Below the pieces are notes generated by a model. That model did not search any database. It worked only from the letters and a program-made list of their open reading frames with translations, and was not told the origin of the DNA. From NCBI RefSeq assembly GCF_002179965.1, contig NZ_NGUQ01000001.1:1-64000 (forward strand): DNA of 64,000 nt. Reading direction: 5' to 3'. Of the stretch, positions 9,999 through 19,336 are shown in pieces. Within the stretch, counting starts at the first letter, position 1. Each line of letters opens with the position of its first letter. Both the position numbers and the translations under genes were made by a program. The stretch is from Pandoraea sp. PE-S2T-3. Lineage in GTDB: Bacteria > Pseudomonadota > Gammaproteobacteria > Burkholderiales > Burkholderiaceae.

Positions 9999-10059
9999 GT
10001 AACTCGCATCGGCAGACTTCGTCATGTTGTCCCTGCCGGGGACGTTTCGATGCCGATGA

Positions 10060-11310
10060 ATGACCATGTCCTCTCCTTCCCCCGCGACCAGTGGCGGTCG
10101 CGCCGCACCTGTCTGCCCTGCTGACATCCCCATCACCCCGGGCCATGCTTCCGACGCCACACCGTGGGCGTCGATGGTCGCGCTGATGCTTGCCACGTTC
10201 GTTGCCGCCGCCAACGAAACCGTACCCGCCGGCTTACTGCCGCAACTGGCCGAAGGCTTCCATGTGTCCGAAGCGTGGGCCGGTCAGTGGGTGACGCTCT
10301 GTGCGTTGGGCGCCGGGCTCGGCGCAGTGCCGCTCACGACGCTGCTCCAGCGCTGGCCGCGCCGCCGGGTGCTGACCACCGCGCTGCTCGGCTTTTTCGC
10401 CTGCAATCTGGTCACGGCGGTGTCGACGCACTTCGCACTCTCGTTGGCCGCGCGCTTCGTCGTTGGGATGGCCACCGGGCTGGCGTGGAGCGAGATCGCC
10501 ACCTATGCGCGCCGTCTCGTGCCGCCGTCGCGTCAGGGCCGGGCGCTGGCGATTGCCATGCTGGGCGTGCCGTTAGCGTTAGCGCTCGGCGTGCCGATGG
10601 CCACGTGGCTCGGACACCTGATCGGCTGGCGCTGGGTGTTCGGCGGTCTGTCGGCGTTCGCGCTGATTCTGGTCGGCTGGGTGCAACTCATCGTGCCCGA
10701 CGTGCATGCCGAGACAGTCGGCGAGCGCGCCCGCATCGGTGACGTGCTGCGATTACCGGGCGTGCGGCCGGTGTTGGCCGTCGTGATGCTGTGGGTCATT
10801 GCGCACTACACGCTCTACACCTACATCGCACCGTTTTTGGCATCGGTCGGCCGGGAAGACCGTCTGGCGACCGTGCTGTCGACGTTCGGCATTTGCACGC
10901 TCATCGGCCTGTGGGGCGTGGGCATGTGGGTGGATCGCTGGTTGCGCCGGCTCGTACTGGTGGCGCTGGGCACATTTGCGCTGGTGATTGTCGCGTTCAG
11001 CGGATGGGGCGAGTCGTGGCCAGTGCTCTGCCTCGGTGCCGTGTTCTGGGGCTTGAGCTTCAGCGGCGCCCCCACACTGCTGCAAACCGCACTGGGCGAT
11101 GCTGCGGGGGAACACGAACACGTGGCGCAGTCGATGCTCGTGACTGTGTTCAATCTGTCGTTCGCCGTCAGCGGCGTGCTCGGGGGGGCCGTGCTCGAAA
11201 CGCTCGGGGCGAAGGCCATGCCTTGGGTGTTGCTCGGACTGGTGCTGGCGGCGTGGCTTGTCGCCTTCGCCGCGCGACGGCACGGCTTTGCGCCGCGACG
11301 CCGTCACTAA
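10060..11310 (+). CDS. MFS transporter, DHA1-like drug/sugar efflux family
   Basis: This 416-residue inner-membrane protein has 12 predicted hydrophobic helices. Segments such as ANETVPAGLLPQLAEGF, LVTAVSTHFALSLAARFVVG and GGAVLETLGAKAMPWVLL resemble the AraJ/SotB-type efflux proteins of the DHA1 group. The first 40 residues are polar and Pro/Ser-rich. A second ATG two codons in (10066) could also serve. It is transcribed away from a LysR gene, a frequent arrangement for inducible efflux pumps. The substrate is unknown. Confidence 0.85.
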   Translation: MTMSSPSPATSGGRAAPVCPADIPITPGHASDATPWASMVALMLATFVAAANETVPAGLLPQLAEGFHVSEAWAGQWVTLCALGAGLGAVPLTTLLQRWPRRRVLTTALLGFFACNLVTAVSTHFALSLAARFVVGMATGLAWSEIATYARRLVPPSRQGRALAIAMLGVPLALALGVPMATWLGHLIGWRWVFGGLSAFALILVGWVQLIVPDVHAETVGERARIGDVLRLPGVRPVLAVVMLWVIAHYTLYTYIAPFLASVGREDRLATVLSTFGICTLIGLWGVGMWVDRWLRRLVLVALGTFALVIVAFSGWGESWPVLCLGAVFWGLSFSGAPTLLQTALGDAAGEHEHVAQSMLVTVFNLSFAVSGVLGGAVLETLGAKAMPWVLLGLVLAAWLVAFAARRHGFAPRRRH

Positions 11311-11404
11311 GTCGCACTTGAGGTGAACCCCGCCGAAGGGCCCGGCAGATCGCGTGAATCAGGCGCTGCCGGTGGCACTTCGGCGTGCCGATCGCGCCGT
11401 CGCG

Positions 11405-11884
11405 TCAGTCCGCGGCGGCGACCGCACGGTCCAGTGTGGCGATATCGATCTTCTGCATTTGCATCATGGCTTCCATGGCGCGCCGTCCGGCGACGGGATC
11501 GCTGCCGCCGATGAGATCGAGCAGACGCTGCGGCGTGATTTGCCACGAAAAGCCCCAGCGATCCTTGCACCAGCCGCAATCCATGGCCGCCCCGCCGTTG
11601 CCGATAATGGCGTTCCAGTAACGATCGGTCTCTGCCTGATCGCCGGTCACCACCATGAAGCTTACGGCTTCATTCGGCTTGAAATTCGGCCCACCGTTCA
11701 GCCCGACGAAACGGCGGCCGACCACGGTGAAATCGACAGTCAATTCCGGCCCCGCGCCGATGCCCGGGATGGGCGAAACATTTCTGGCGTCGACATGACT
11801 ATCGGGAAACGTTGCCGCATAGAACTCAGCGGCCTCGCGGGCCTGACCCTGATCGAACCAAAGCATGGTGACGAGTTGTGTCAT
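11405..11884 (-). CDS. VOC-superfamily protein, PhnB-like
   Basis: This 159-residue cytoplasmic protein has the glyoxalase/bleomycin-resistance fold of the PhnB type. It begins TMLWFDQGQAREAAEFYAAT and shows the typical GPNFKPNEAVSFMV, CGWCKDRWGFSWQITP and GRRAMEAMMQMQKIDI segments. Family members are often labelled 3-demethylubiquinone methyltransferase-like, but no such activity is established. The gene stands alone, convergent with the MFS gene upstream in the map. Confidence 0.85.
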   Translation of the reverse strand: MTQLVTMLWFDQGQAREAAEFYAATFPDSHVDARNVSPIPGIGAGPELTVDFTVVGRRFVGLNGGPNFKPNEAVSFMVVTGDQAETDRYWNAIIGNGGAAMDCGWCKDRWGFSWQITPQRLLDLIGGSDPVAGRRAMEAMMQMQKIDIATLDRAVAAAD

Positions 11885-11991
11885 CGCTATCTCCTGTCAG
11901 ACGCACGCAACCGCGTGCGCGCCCATGATAGTCCTGTCGCTGGCAGCAAACGTTCGCTATCCCAAGCCTGACGCGCTGGACTACCCCAACC

Positions 11992-13035
11992 TTATTTGTC
12001 GGATTCAGCGAGCGACGCCAGAAACGCATCGACTTGCCGGACATCCGTCGCCCACGATGTCACCAACCGAACCAGTGAACGGCTGGCATCGGCGCGCTCC
12101 CAGACGTAGAAGTCAAAGTCGCGCTTCATCGCTTCGATGACGGTGTCGGGCAGTATCGCGAACACCAGATTCGTGGCCGTATCCGAAGCCAGTTGATGCC
12201 CGTTGGCGACGATGCCTGCCGCTAGTCTCGCGGCCATCGCATTAGCATGGCGTGCGTTCCGGAAGAACAGATCGTTGTCGCCGAACAGCGCCTGAAACTG
12301 AATGCCCAGCAAGCGCCCCTTGGCAAGCATCGCGCCGCGCTGCTTGAGATGGAACGCAAAGTCCACCGCCAGTTCGGGATGGCAAATGACAATGGCCTCG
12401 CCGATCAGTGCGCCCGCCTTGGTGCCGCCGATCCAGAAGATATCCGCCAGCGACGCGATATCGGCCAGCGTCGCGTCGTTCTGGTCCGAGGCCAGCGCCG
12501 CGCCCAATCGCGCACCGTCGACGAACAACAAGAGCCCGCGTTGCCGGGCCAGTGTGGATATCGCGCTCAGTTCCGCCAGCGTGTAGACCGTTCCCGTCTC
12601 CGTGGCATTCGAGAGATAGATGAGCCGTGGCTTCGCCATGTGCGGAAAATGCGCGTTGCTGGCCAGCGCCGCTTCGATGCTCTGCGGCGTGAGTTTCCCG
12701 TCAACGGGCGGCACGACGATCAACTTGTGGCCGGTCGCCTCGATGGCCCCCGCCTCGCGCGTCACGATATGCCCGGAGGTCGCCGCGATCACGGCTTCGT
12801 GTGGCCGCAGGCAAGCGGCAATCGACACGATATTGGCAAGCGTGCCGCTGGCGACATAGTGGATCGCGCCTTGGAAGCGATCGCCCAGACGCGCCTTGAT
12901 ACGCGCCGTCGCGTCGGCACAGTAGTCGTCGTCGCCGTACGGGCGCTGTTGTTCGAGGTTGGATGCCGTGAGCGCGCTGAGGATGTCGGGGTGTGCACCC
13001 TCGCTGTAATCGTCGAGAAAGCTGAAAGTCGTCAT
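11992..13035 (-). CDS. ltaE: Low-specificity L-threonine aldolase / beta-eliminating lyase family
   Basis: This PLP-dependent fold-type I enzyme of 347 residues should cleave threonine or allo-threonine to glycine and acetaldehyde. The N-terminal DDYSEGAHPDIL segment, the GTLANI cofactor loop (about residues 64-69), the FVDGARLGAA aspartate motif (Asp173) and the PLP lysine Lys206 in IGGTKAGAL are all visible. Related sequences are often annotated only as threonine aldolase family, so the exact beta-hydroxy amino acid is uncertain. Confidence 0.85.
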   Translation of the reverse strand: MTTFSFLDDYSEGAHPDILSALTASNLEQQRPYGDDDYCADATARIKARLGDRFQGAIHYVASGTLANIVSIAACLRPHEAVIAATSGHIVTREAGAIEATGHKLIVVPPVDGKLTPQSIEAALASNAHFPHMAKPRLIYLSNATETGTVYTLAELSAISTLARQRGLLLFVDGARLGAALASDQNDATLADIASLADIFWIGGTKAGALIGEAIVICHPELAVDFAFHLKQRGAMLAKGRLLGIQFQALFGDNDLFFRNARHANAMAARLAAGIVANGHQLASDTATNLVFAILPDTVIEAMKRDFDFYVWERADASRSLVRLVTSWATDVRQVDAFLASLAESDK

Positions 13036-13156
13036 ACCGGGCTTCTGCCTTGGAAGAGGAACGCCCGGACGAGGGTCCGGCCGGGCACTGGACAGAAGAC
13101 TACCGGCAGTTATCCGAATCGCCTTGTAAAAAATTGATCGGGGTGCCCATTGGGCA

Positions 13157-13969
13157 TCAGAATCGCGCGGGCGTCACCCCGTAGGCCTGCCGAAAGGCCC
13201 GCGTGAAATGACTTTGATCGAAGAACCCAACGGCGTGCGCGACATCCGTCATGGGCATCTCACGATTCGCATGCATCAGCGCCACGGCCTTTTCGAGCCG
13301 CATTCGCAGCAGCCACGCGTGCGGTGTCATGCCGATGGCGTGCTTGAACAACTTGAGAAACCGGAACCGGTCAAGGCCGACCAGACCCGACAAGTCCTCC
13401 AGCACGATCTTCTCCGCGACATGGGCCTCCACATAATCGCGCACGCGCTGCAATTGTTGTGACGACAGCGCCCCCGCGACCGCCAGCGGTGCCGGCCGCC
13501 GCATGCGGGCAAACAGCGATTCAAGCACGGAAAGCACTTGGGTTTCGCTACGCATGACGTCGCCGCAAGGCTGGCGCAAGGCCGCATGGATGCCCAGCAG
13601 TTGTTCGGCAAGGCTCGCGTCCTGAAGCACGACGGCGGCCTGCGACGGGAAATAGTGCTTGCCCGTGATTTCTTCACCGAGACCGTCTAGCAAGGCCGGC
13701 GAGAGCCGAAACGTCTGGAGCGTGTACGAGGCTTCGGCGCCTGCCGTGCCGTCATGAACTTCGCCCGGCGGCATGAGCTGGATCGTGCCTCGGGTCAGCA
13801 CCAGCGACTCACCCCGCATGGTTTGCCGTTGCACGCCGCTGGCGATCAGCGCGATATGACAGTCGAGATGGTAGTGAGGCGCAAAACGGAACTCGGCGAA
13901 ACGCGCCGTGCCCAGCGTCAAGCCCGGAATGTCGCTCGAATGACTGTAATGCACCTCTTCTGACACCAC
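13157..13969 (-). CDS. AraC-family transcriptional regulator with N-terminal cupin-type sensor
   Basis: The 270-residue protein has an AraC-type ligand-binding half (about residues 10-160; HYHLDCHIALIASG, PPGEVHDG) and a C-terminal double helix-turn-helix (about 175-270; LVGLDRFRFLKLFKHAIGM, DVAHAVGFFDQSHFTRAFRQ, YGVTPARF). The gene begins with tandem GTG codons at 13969 and 13966; an AGGAGG fits the second better. Its target is not evident. Neighbours are the aldolase-type lyase (co-oriented, downstream) and the efflux operon upstream. Confidence 0.9.
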   Translation of the reverse strand: MVSEEVHYSHSSDIPGLTLGTARFAEFRFAPHYHLDCHIALIASGVQRQTMRGESLVLTRGTIQLMPPGEVHDGTAGAEASYTLQTFRLSPALLDGLGEEITGKHYFPSQAAVVLQDASLAEQLLGIHAALRQPCGDVMRSETQVLSVLESLFARMRRPAPLAVAGALSSQQLQRVRDYVEAHVAEKIVLEDLSGLVGLDRFRFLKLFKHAIGMTPHAWLLRMRLEKAVALMHANREMPMTDVAHAVGFFDQSHFTRAFRQAYGVTPARF

Positions 13970-14014
13970 CCGCCTCCTGCCCGCAGCCGGCCGTCCGCCA
14001 TGCGCAAGCCTGCA

Positions 14015-14407
14015 TTATGTCAGGCGCCGGACCAGCGCGAGCGCCTCCTCTCGTGTCGCAACCGCTTCATGGGCGATGCCGAACGCCTTGACCGCCGTCT
14101 CGCCCATTGCCTTGACCATGGCGCGCTGCGCGTCGTCGGGCTCGATGCTCACGAGCGCCTTGCACACTTCGGCCAGCGCCGCCTTGTTGTGCTTGAGCCA
14201 GACGGCGCGCTGCTTGCGGTCTTCGTGCGATTCGTCGCCCTTCAACTGATCGTAGACCACCACGAACGGTTCGCCGTTGTTCACGAGCGCGGCCATTTCT
14301 GCTTCCCACTGGCGGGCATAGCCGGGCTCGGCGGCGTGTTGATTGAAGAGGACAAACGGCAACTCGCGAATGTCGTGGATCGAAAACATCTGTGGATCGA
14401 GTGGCAT
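14015..14407 (-). CDS. Conserved 130-residue protein at the end of the FUSC efflux operon
   Basis: The ATG at 14407 follows AGGAG by 9 bases and gives 130 residues, soluble and without a signal peptide. The pattern (alternating beta strands and helices: LPFVLFNQ, GEPFVVVYDQL, RKQRAVWLKHNKAAL, then SIEPDDAQRAMVKAM) looks like a small alpha/beta STAS/SpoIIAA-like fold, but that is a guess from the pattern. The 74-bp gap behind the outer-membrane component and its orientation place it last in the efflux operon. I do not recognise a function. Confidence 0.75.
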   Translation of the reverse strand: MPLDPQMFSIHDIRELPFVLFNQHAAEPGYARQWEAEMAALVNNGEPFVVVYDQLKGDESHEDRKQRAVWLKHNKAALAEVCKALVSIEPDDAQRAMVKAMGETAVKAFGIAHEAVATREEALALVRRLT

Positions 14408-14481
14408 GGTCGGTAACTCCTGTTGCGTGTTGAACGAAATGCGTGAATCGAATACATGAATGATTGCGGTATGCGGGGCGG

Positions 14482-15954
14482 TCAATTCACCGCCTCGCCC
14501 CATCCCGCCCCGAGCGACTTGTAGAGCGCGATCGCGCTGCGCACCTCGCCGCCCTGACTCAACGCGAGCGCATCGCGCGCATGATTTGCCGTTCGTTGCG
14601 CGGTGAGCACCGGCAAGTAGCCGCTCAGTCCACGGCGATACAAGCGCGTCGCCCGGTCGAGGGCCTGCTGGCTGTCGCTCACCGCCGCCGCCAATGAAAT
14701 CTGCCGCGCGCGTTCGCTGTTCAGCCCGGTGAGCGCATCTTCGACGTCGCGTAACGCCAGCCGCACGTCGCGCGCATAGGCCAGCCGTGCCGCGTCCGCC
14801 TGCGCTTGTGCTGCCGTAACACCCGCACGTGAGCGCCCGCCGTCGTAGAGCGACTGGCTCGCTTGCAACGCTACGGACCACGCGAGACTCGCGCCCGAGA
14901 ACAGGTCACTCAGCAGACTGGCCGTCGTGCCAAGGCTCAGCGGAATGCTGAAGTGGGGAAAGCGCGTGGCCTCCGCGACACCGATCTGTGCCGTCGCGGC
15001 AGCCAACCTGCGCTCGGCGGCGCGCACGTCCGGGCGCTGACGCATCACCTCCGACGGCATCGACAACGGCAACGACGGCGCGACAGGCAATCGTGGCGAC
15101 GGCTGCGCCAGCACCTCTCGCCAGTCCCCAGAGAAGCCGCCCGTCAGCACACCGATGGCATGGCTCAGCCGAGCGACTTCGGCGTCCAGTTGTGGCGGCA
15201 ACGCTTGCGCCGTCTCGCGCTCGGCGCGCGCCTGCGCCGCGTCGGCCGACGTGCCGAGGCCATGCGCCAGCGCCCGTTCGGCAAGCTGCTCCCCTTGGCT
15301 CAGGTTGCGGATGTTTTCCTGCGCAATGGCGAGCCGCGCCTGCACCGTGCGCAACATGGCGTAGTCGGCGGCGAGCTCAGCAAGCAAGCTCACCTGTACC
15401 GCGTGCGCGTCGTCTGCCACCGCATCGATTTGCGCGTCGGCGGCTTCCACCGCGCGGCGCGTGCCGCCAAAGATATCGAGCTCCCAACTGGCGTCGAAGC
15501 CTGCTCGCCATGTGCGCGATCCACCAATGCCGGGCGGCCAGTCGAGGCGTTCGCTGGAACGCAGCGCTTGCCCGACACCGCCGACCGAGACTGTCGGCCC
15601 AAGTCCGGCGGCGATCTGAATGCGCTCGGCTCTCGCTTGGGTCAGCCGTGTTCGGGCAATCGCGAGATCCTGATTGCCCGCCAGCGCGGCATCGACCAGC
15701 CGGTCAAGTATCGGATCGTTGAACGATCGCCACCACGTGCGCAGTTGATCCTGCTGGGCAGCACCGAATGCGCCGCGCCCATCGTGCCCCTGTTGCGCTT
15801 CATGCCATTGCGACGGCACATCGATATGAGGGCTGCGGTAGTCGGGACCGAGTGTCGTGCAGCCAGTCGCCAGCACGGCAAGTGATGTGGCAAGGACCCT
15901 CGCTCGCAGCGGCGGACGGCGCCGGGAGCCGTTCGAAATCAAGACAGCGCTCAT
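14482..15954 (-). CDS. Outer-membrane efflux lipoprotein (NodT/RND-type outer membrane factor)
   Basis: This is the TolC-like channel of a tripartite exporter. From the ATG at 15954 the protein has 490 residues, with a signal peptide ending in a lipobox (LATGC, Cys about residue 32) followed by TTLGPDY, the standard NodT-family beginning. Two OEP repeats follow (about 75-270 and 290-480). The ATG overlaps the stop of the HlyD gene by 4 bp (ATGA), which shows translational coupling and fixes the start. A longer open frame exists upstream but lies inside hlyD. Confidence 0.92.
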   Translation of the reverse strand: MSAVLISNGSRRRPPLRARVLATSLAVLATGCTTLGPDYRSPHIDVPSQWHEAQQGHDGRGAFGAAQQDQLRTWWRSFNDPILDRLVDAALAGNQDLAIARTRLTQARAERIQIAAGLGPTVSVGGVGQALRSSERLDWPPGIGGSRTWRAGFDASWELDIFGGTRRAVEAADAQIDAVADDAHAVQVSLLAELAADYAMLRTVQARLAIAQENIRNLSQGEQLAERALAHGLGTSADAAQARAERETAQALPPQLDAEVARLSHAIGVLTGGFSGDWREVLAQPSPRLPVAPSLPLSMPSEVMRQRPDVRAAERRLAAATAQIGVAEATRFPHFSIPLSLGTTASLLSDLFSGASLAWSVALQASQSLYDGGRSRAGVTAAQAQADAARLAYARDVRLALRDVEDALTGLNSERARQISLAAAVSDSQQALDRATRLYRRGLSGYLPVLTAQRTANHARDALALSQGGEVRSAIALYKSLGAGWGEAVN

Positions 15955-16883
15955 GACATCCACCGCATCAGCAGGCTGGCCAGCGCGCCTTTCGGTGCGG
16001 CGCCCTGCCCTGACGAGCCAACATCGACGCTGCATGTCATGCCGGCGGCCAGTACGATCCCCGGCGGCACGCGGTCGATGGCGACACGCACGGGAATGCG
16101 CTGCGCCAGACGCACCCAACTGAATGTGGGCTCAACGCTCGGCAGTCCCTGCGAATCCGGACGCTCGTTGGCATCGGTGATGCCGCGCCCGATGCTCGCA
16201 ACGTGGCCGTCAATCAGGTCATCGAAGCCCATCAGCCGGATGCGTGCCGGTGCGCCCGGGCGAATGCCCCGCAGTTTCGTCTCTTCGAAATAGCCCGTGA
16301 CCCAGAAGCTGTGGGCGTCGAGCAGCGCAATGCTGGCGTGTCCGGCAACAGCGTAATCGCCCGGCCGCAAACGCAAGTGAGTGACGTAACCGTCGACCGG
16401 CGCGCGCAATTCGGTGCGCGCAAGATCGAGTCGCGCGACGTCGAGCGCAACCTGTGCCCGGCGTTGATCCGCCACGGCAATCGCCACCGCCTGACCCGCG
16501 CGCTGAATCTCTTCGCCGGGCACGAGATCGTCCATCCCGCGCCGGCGTCGAGCGTCTTGTTGCTTCTGCTGCAAGACGGCGCTCGCCGCGCCCAACTGCG
16601 CCTCGGCCTGCGCGACGGCAAGTCGAAAACGCTCGGGATCGACGCGATACAACACGTCACCGCGCTGCACAAACTGATTGTCGACGACGGCCACGTCTTG
16701 CACGGTGCCGGAGATTTCCGGCGCAATGCGCACGACTTCGGCACTGACGCGCCCGTCGCGCGTCCATGGCGCGAGGACGTAAGCGCGCCACAGTGCAACG
16801 ACAAGAACCACCGCCAGACAAAGCGCGACCAAGGTGCCCGCCGCTTTCGCGACCGGACGGAACCACAACGCACGATTAGACAT
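15951..16883 (-). CDS. HlyD/EmrA-family periplasmic adaptor of the FUSC exporter
   Basis: The 310-residue protein has one N-terminal transmembrane helix (about residues 13-33) and a biotinyl-lipoyl-like segment (RIAPEISGTVQDVAV, FVQRGDVLYRVDPERF). A short coiled coil and a beta-barrel part (TYFEETKL-type region, PGAPARIRLMG) follow. This is the AaeA/FusE type adaptor. It overlaps DUF1656 at its start by 8 bp and the outer-membrane gene at its end by 4 bp, so all are translated as a unit. Confidence 0.92.
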   Translation of the reverse strand: MSNRALWFRPVAKAAGTLVALCLAVVLVVALWRAYVLAPWTRDGRVSAEVVRIAPEISGTVQDVAVVDNQFVQRGDVLYRVDPERFRLAVAQAEAQLGAASAVLQQKQQDARRRRGMDDLVPGEEIQRAGQAVAIAVADQRRAQVALDVARLDLARTELRAPVDGYVTHLRLRPGDYAVAGHASIALLDAHSFWVTGYFEETKLRGIRPGAPARIRLMGFDDLIDGHVASIGRGITDANERPDSQGLPSVEPTFSWVRLAQRIPVRVAIDRVPPGIVLAAGMTCSVDVGSSGQGAAPKGALASLLMRWMS

Positions 16884-17070
16884 AAAGCATCAAGACAGAA
16901 ACCAGACAGAGGGAAATGGCGAACTCGAAGAGCGCCGGATGCCAAACGCGCCGCAACACGCCGGTGCGCGCAAGGACGAAGCGCACACCGAGGAAAAGCG
17001 GCACCGCAACGCAGGCATAAACAAAGAACGGCGGCAAATAAATGCCCGCCACGGCAACTTCACTGAGCAT
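16876..17070 (-). CDS. DUF1656 small membrane protein
   Basis: The 64-residue protein has two hydrophobic segments (about 8-28 and 46-62) around a short basic loop. It begins with the SEVAVAGIYLPPFFVYA pattern typical of DUF1656, the AaeX-like peptides found in FUSC exporter operons. It overlaps the FUSC gene by 11 bp and hlyD by 8 bp. Its role is unknown; it may help assemble or stabilise the inner-membrane complex. Confidence 0.9.
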   Translation of the reverse strand: MLSEVAVAGIYLPPFFVYACVAVPLFLGVRFVLARTGVLRRVWHPALFEFAISLCLVSVLMLYV

Positions 17071-19231
17071 GGGTACGCCCCGGAGGCAACGTTGAGAAAT
17101 AGCTGGCGTGAGCGTCGAGCAAGTCGGCGATATCGGTCAGCGCGGCTCGCTCGCCGGCAACACCTGCCGCCTCTGCCTGCGCTGCCGAAAGACGCCGTGC
17201 GGCATCACGGGCGTGACGCGCTGCCCGAGGCGGATCGTCCGCACGGCGCGCCATGCGCGCGAGGGCCGTCGCGATGATCTGGCGACACAAGGCATCACCA
17301 CCCTTGCGTTGCAACCACGCGCGCAGGCGATGAATTTCGCGCCCGAGATGCAGGCTGGCCAGCGCATCCGCAATCGCTCGATCCATGGCGTCCGGCTGCG
17401 TCTTGAGCAACGCGCCCAACTGCGCAATCCGATGCTGTTGCCGGCGTTGCCAGACGTGTGAACTGTGTGAGGCGGCCGCATGACTTCCCACACGCAACAA
17501 CTTCACGGCCTCATCTCGAATGCGCGCTCGCAGGCGTGCGATGTCACGAGGTAGCTGTCGCGGCAGGAACAGCCGGAAGCCCATCCATGCGAAGAGCGTG
17601 CCCAGCACCCACGCAATCGACCAATTCAGAAACAACGCGACGTCGTAGTGCATCGGGTTGTCGGCCCCCGTCAACGTGTTGAAGCCAACGAGGTACGCCA
17701 GCGCAGCAAGACCATGCTGCGGCATCGTCGTCGCGTAAATACCGGGCAGCCAGAACAAGGCCAGCACGACGAGCAACAGCGGCAGGCCTTCGATGTGCGG
17801 CAGCACGACGAACGCGCAGACAAACGCCGCCGGCACCGCGATCACCGTGCCCTTGACGAACTGGAACGCCCCGGCCGCCGGGTTGGGTGCCGTCGCAAGC
17901 AACGCACAGTAAGGTGCAACGATCAGCAGCATCATGTCGCCGTGCGGCCAGCCCGTGACGATCCAGAACGCGCCGGTGCAGACCAGTGTCAGCATGGCAC
18001 GCAGGCCGTTTTGCCACGCGGCGCGAACGTCGCGATGGAAATGCACGGGGCGTACGAGGGACATGGGGGGCACGGATGTCCCCGGACGCGTTCGACGCAG
18101 CGACGTGAGGCCATCCAACGCGGCCAGATAGTCGTCAATCTGTTCGATCAGCCGGTCGACGGCGATGTGAAGCGCCGGGGGCGTCGATGACGTGACGCTC
18201 GACGGTGCATCTCGCGTTGCCGATAGACGCGCCCGCGCAGTGCGCAGGATGTCCACCGCTTTTGGCAGGCCGGTTTCACCCGCTGCCACGGCCTGCCCGG
18301 CCTCGCGCCACGTGGTGGCGAGCATGGACTGCATGCCGCGCCAATGCTGCGAGTGCTGCCAGTGCCGCGATTGATCGCGCTCGCGCTCCGTCGATGGCGC
18401 ACCACCCGCCAGCGCCGCAAAAAGCGAGGCCATCGCGTGTCGCACGGCGTCCGCGCGATGGGCGAGATCGGACGATTCGGCCTTGCCGAGCGACAGCAAG
18501 TCGTCGACGCCGTAAATTTCCGCCATCAGTTGCCGACGCGCCGGTGCGATCCGTGACGTCGTTGCGCCGCTCGCGTCTGCGCTGCCAGCGTCATGCTGGG
18601 TGGCCAGCGCCTCGGCAACATTGGCCGACAAGCGGCCCAGCAACGCGTCCAGCTTGTTGCGCACACTGCGTCGGCTGAACAATGCCGACACCAGCCCCAG
18701 ACACACGACGCCGATCATGACGGTCGAGCCCCGGCCGATCACATGCTCAAAAGTCAGTTGCGGATGTTGAAGCGCGCCGAACGTTGCCAGCCCGACGGTG
18801 TAGCCTGCGACCACCACGCCTGATGCCCGGAAGTGCCGGAGCAACGTCATGCCCGCCACACAAAGCCCTAGCCACAGGCCGAAGCCCAGCAGAAACAGCC
18901 ATGGCATCTGCCCGAACGCGCTCATGAGCAGCACCGACACGACCATGCCCCCAAGCGTGCCGAGCACACGCCACGTCCCCTTGCCGATGACGGCGCCCTG
19001 AATGGGATTGATGACGAGCAAGACCGTCGATGCCGCCGAATACGGCATCTCCAGTTCCAGCGCATAAGCGACGACGAGCGCGAGCCACGCGGCGAGGATG
19101 GACCGTAAGACGTAGGTGGCGCGCGGCGAACTGAGATCGAACCGCCCGAGCAAGACCAGTAATCGGCCGGTCAGGCGGCCGGGCAGTGTTGCCACGGCAT
19201 TCGTCGCCGTCTGCGATGACGCGGATTGCAC
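17060..19231 (-). CDS. FUSC-family inner-membrane exporter (fusaric acid / aromatic acid efflux)
   Basis: This 723-residue protein has two membrane blocks, about residues 40-190 and 415-555. A soluble segment separates them, and a long soluble C-terminus follows. This is the FUSC/AaeB architecture of exporters for fusaric acid, p-hydroxybenzoate and similar weak aromatic acids. The gene starts with GTG (19231), preceded by AAGGG at a good distance. It is the first gene of a tightly overlapping set FUSC-DUF1656-HlyD-OMF, and a LysR gene lies just upstream on the same strand. The substrate is inferred from family only. Confidence 0.92.
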   Translation of the reverse strand: MQSASSQTATNAVATLPGRLTGRLLVLLGRFDLSSPRATYVLRSILAAWLALVVAYALELEMPYSAASTVLLVINPIQGAVIGKGTWRVLGTLGGMVVSVLLMSAFGQMPWLFLLGFGLWLGLCVAGMTLLRHFRASGVVVAGYTVGLATFGALQHPQLTFEHVIGRGSTVMIGVVCLGLVSALFSRRSVRNKLDALLGRLSANVAEALATQHDAGSADASGATTSRIAPARRQLMAEIYGVDDLLSLGKAESSDLAHRADAVRHAMASLFAALAGGAPSTERERDQSRHWQHSQHWRGMQSMLATTWREAGQAVAAGETGLPKAVDILRTARARLSATRDAPSSVTSSTPPALHIAVDRLIEQIDDYLAALDGLTSLRRTRPGTSVPPMSLVRPVHFHRDVRAAWQNGLRAMLTLVCTGAFWIVTGWPHGDMMLLIVAPYCALLATAPNPAAGAFQFVKGTVIAVPAAFVCAFVVLPHIEGLPLLLVVLALFWLPGIYATTMPQHGLAALAYLVGFNTLTGADNPMHYDVALFLNWSIAWVLGTLFAWMGFRLFLPRQLPRDIARLRARIRDEAVKLLRVGSHAAASHSSHVWQRRQQHRIAQLGALLKTQPDAMDRAIADALASLHLGREIHRLRAWLQRKGGDALCRQIIATALARMARRADDPPRAARHARDAARRLSAAQAEAAGVAGERAALTDIADLLDAHASYFSTLPPGRTHAQ

Positions 19232-19248
19232 GATGACCCTTTACCGAA

Positions 19249-19262
19249 GTGATGTTGATCAC
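19249..19262. promoter_or_regulatory. Short inverted repeat in the 5' region of the FUSC operon
   Basis: GTGAT and ATCAC are separated by four bases, 18-31 bp before the GTG start. A regulator or RNA-structure site is possible; the repeat is short and may be chance. Confidence 0.2.
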
Positions 19263-19336
19263 CACTGTAGGGGTCACCGCTATGCTGCGAAAAGTGACTT
19301 GATCGAAATTGACGAGTGCATCAGACGCAATGATTC

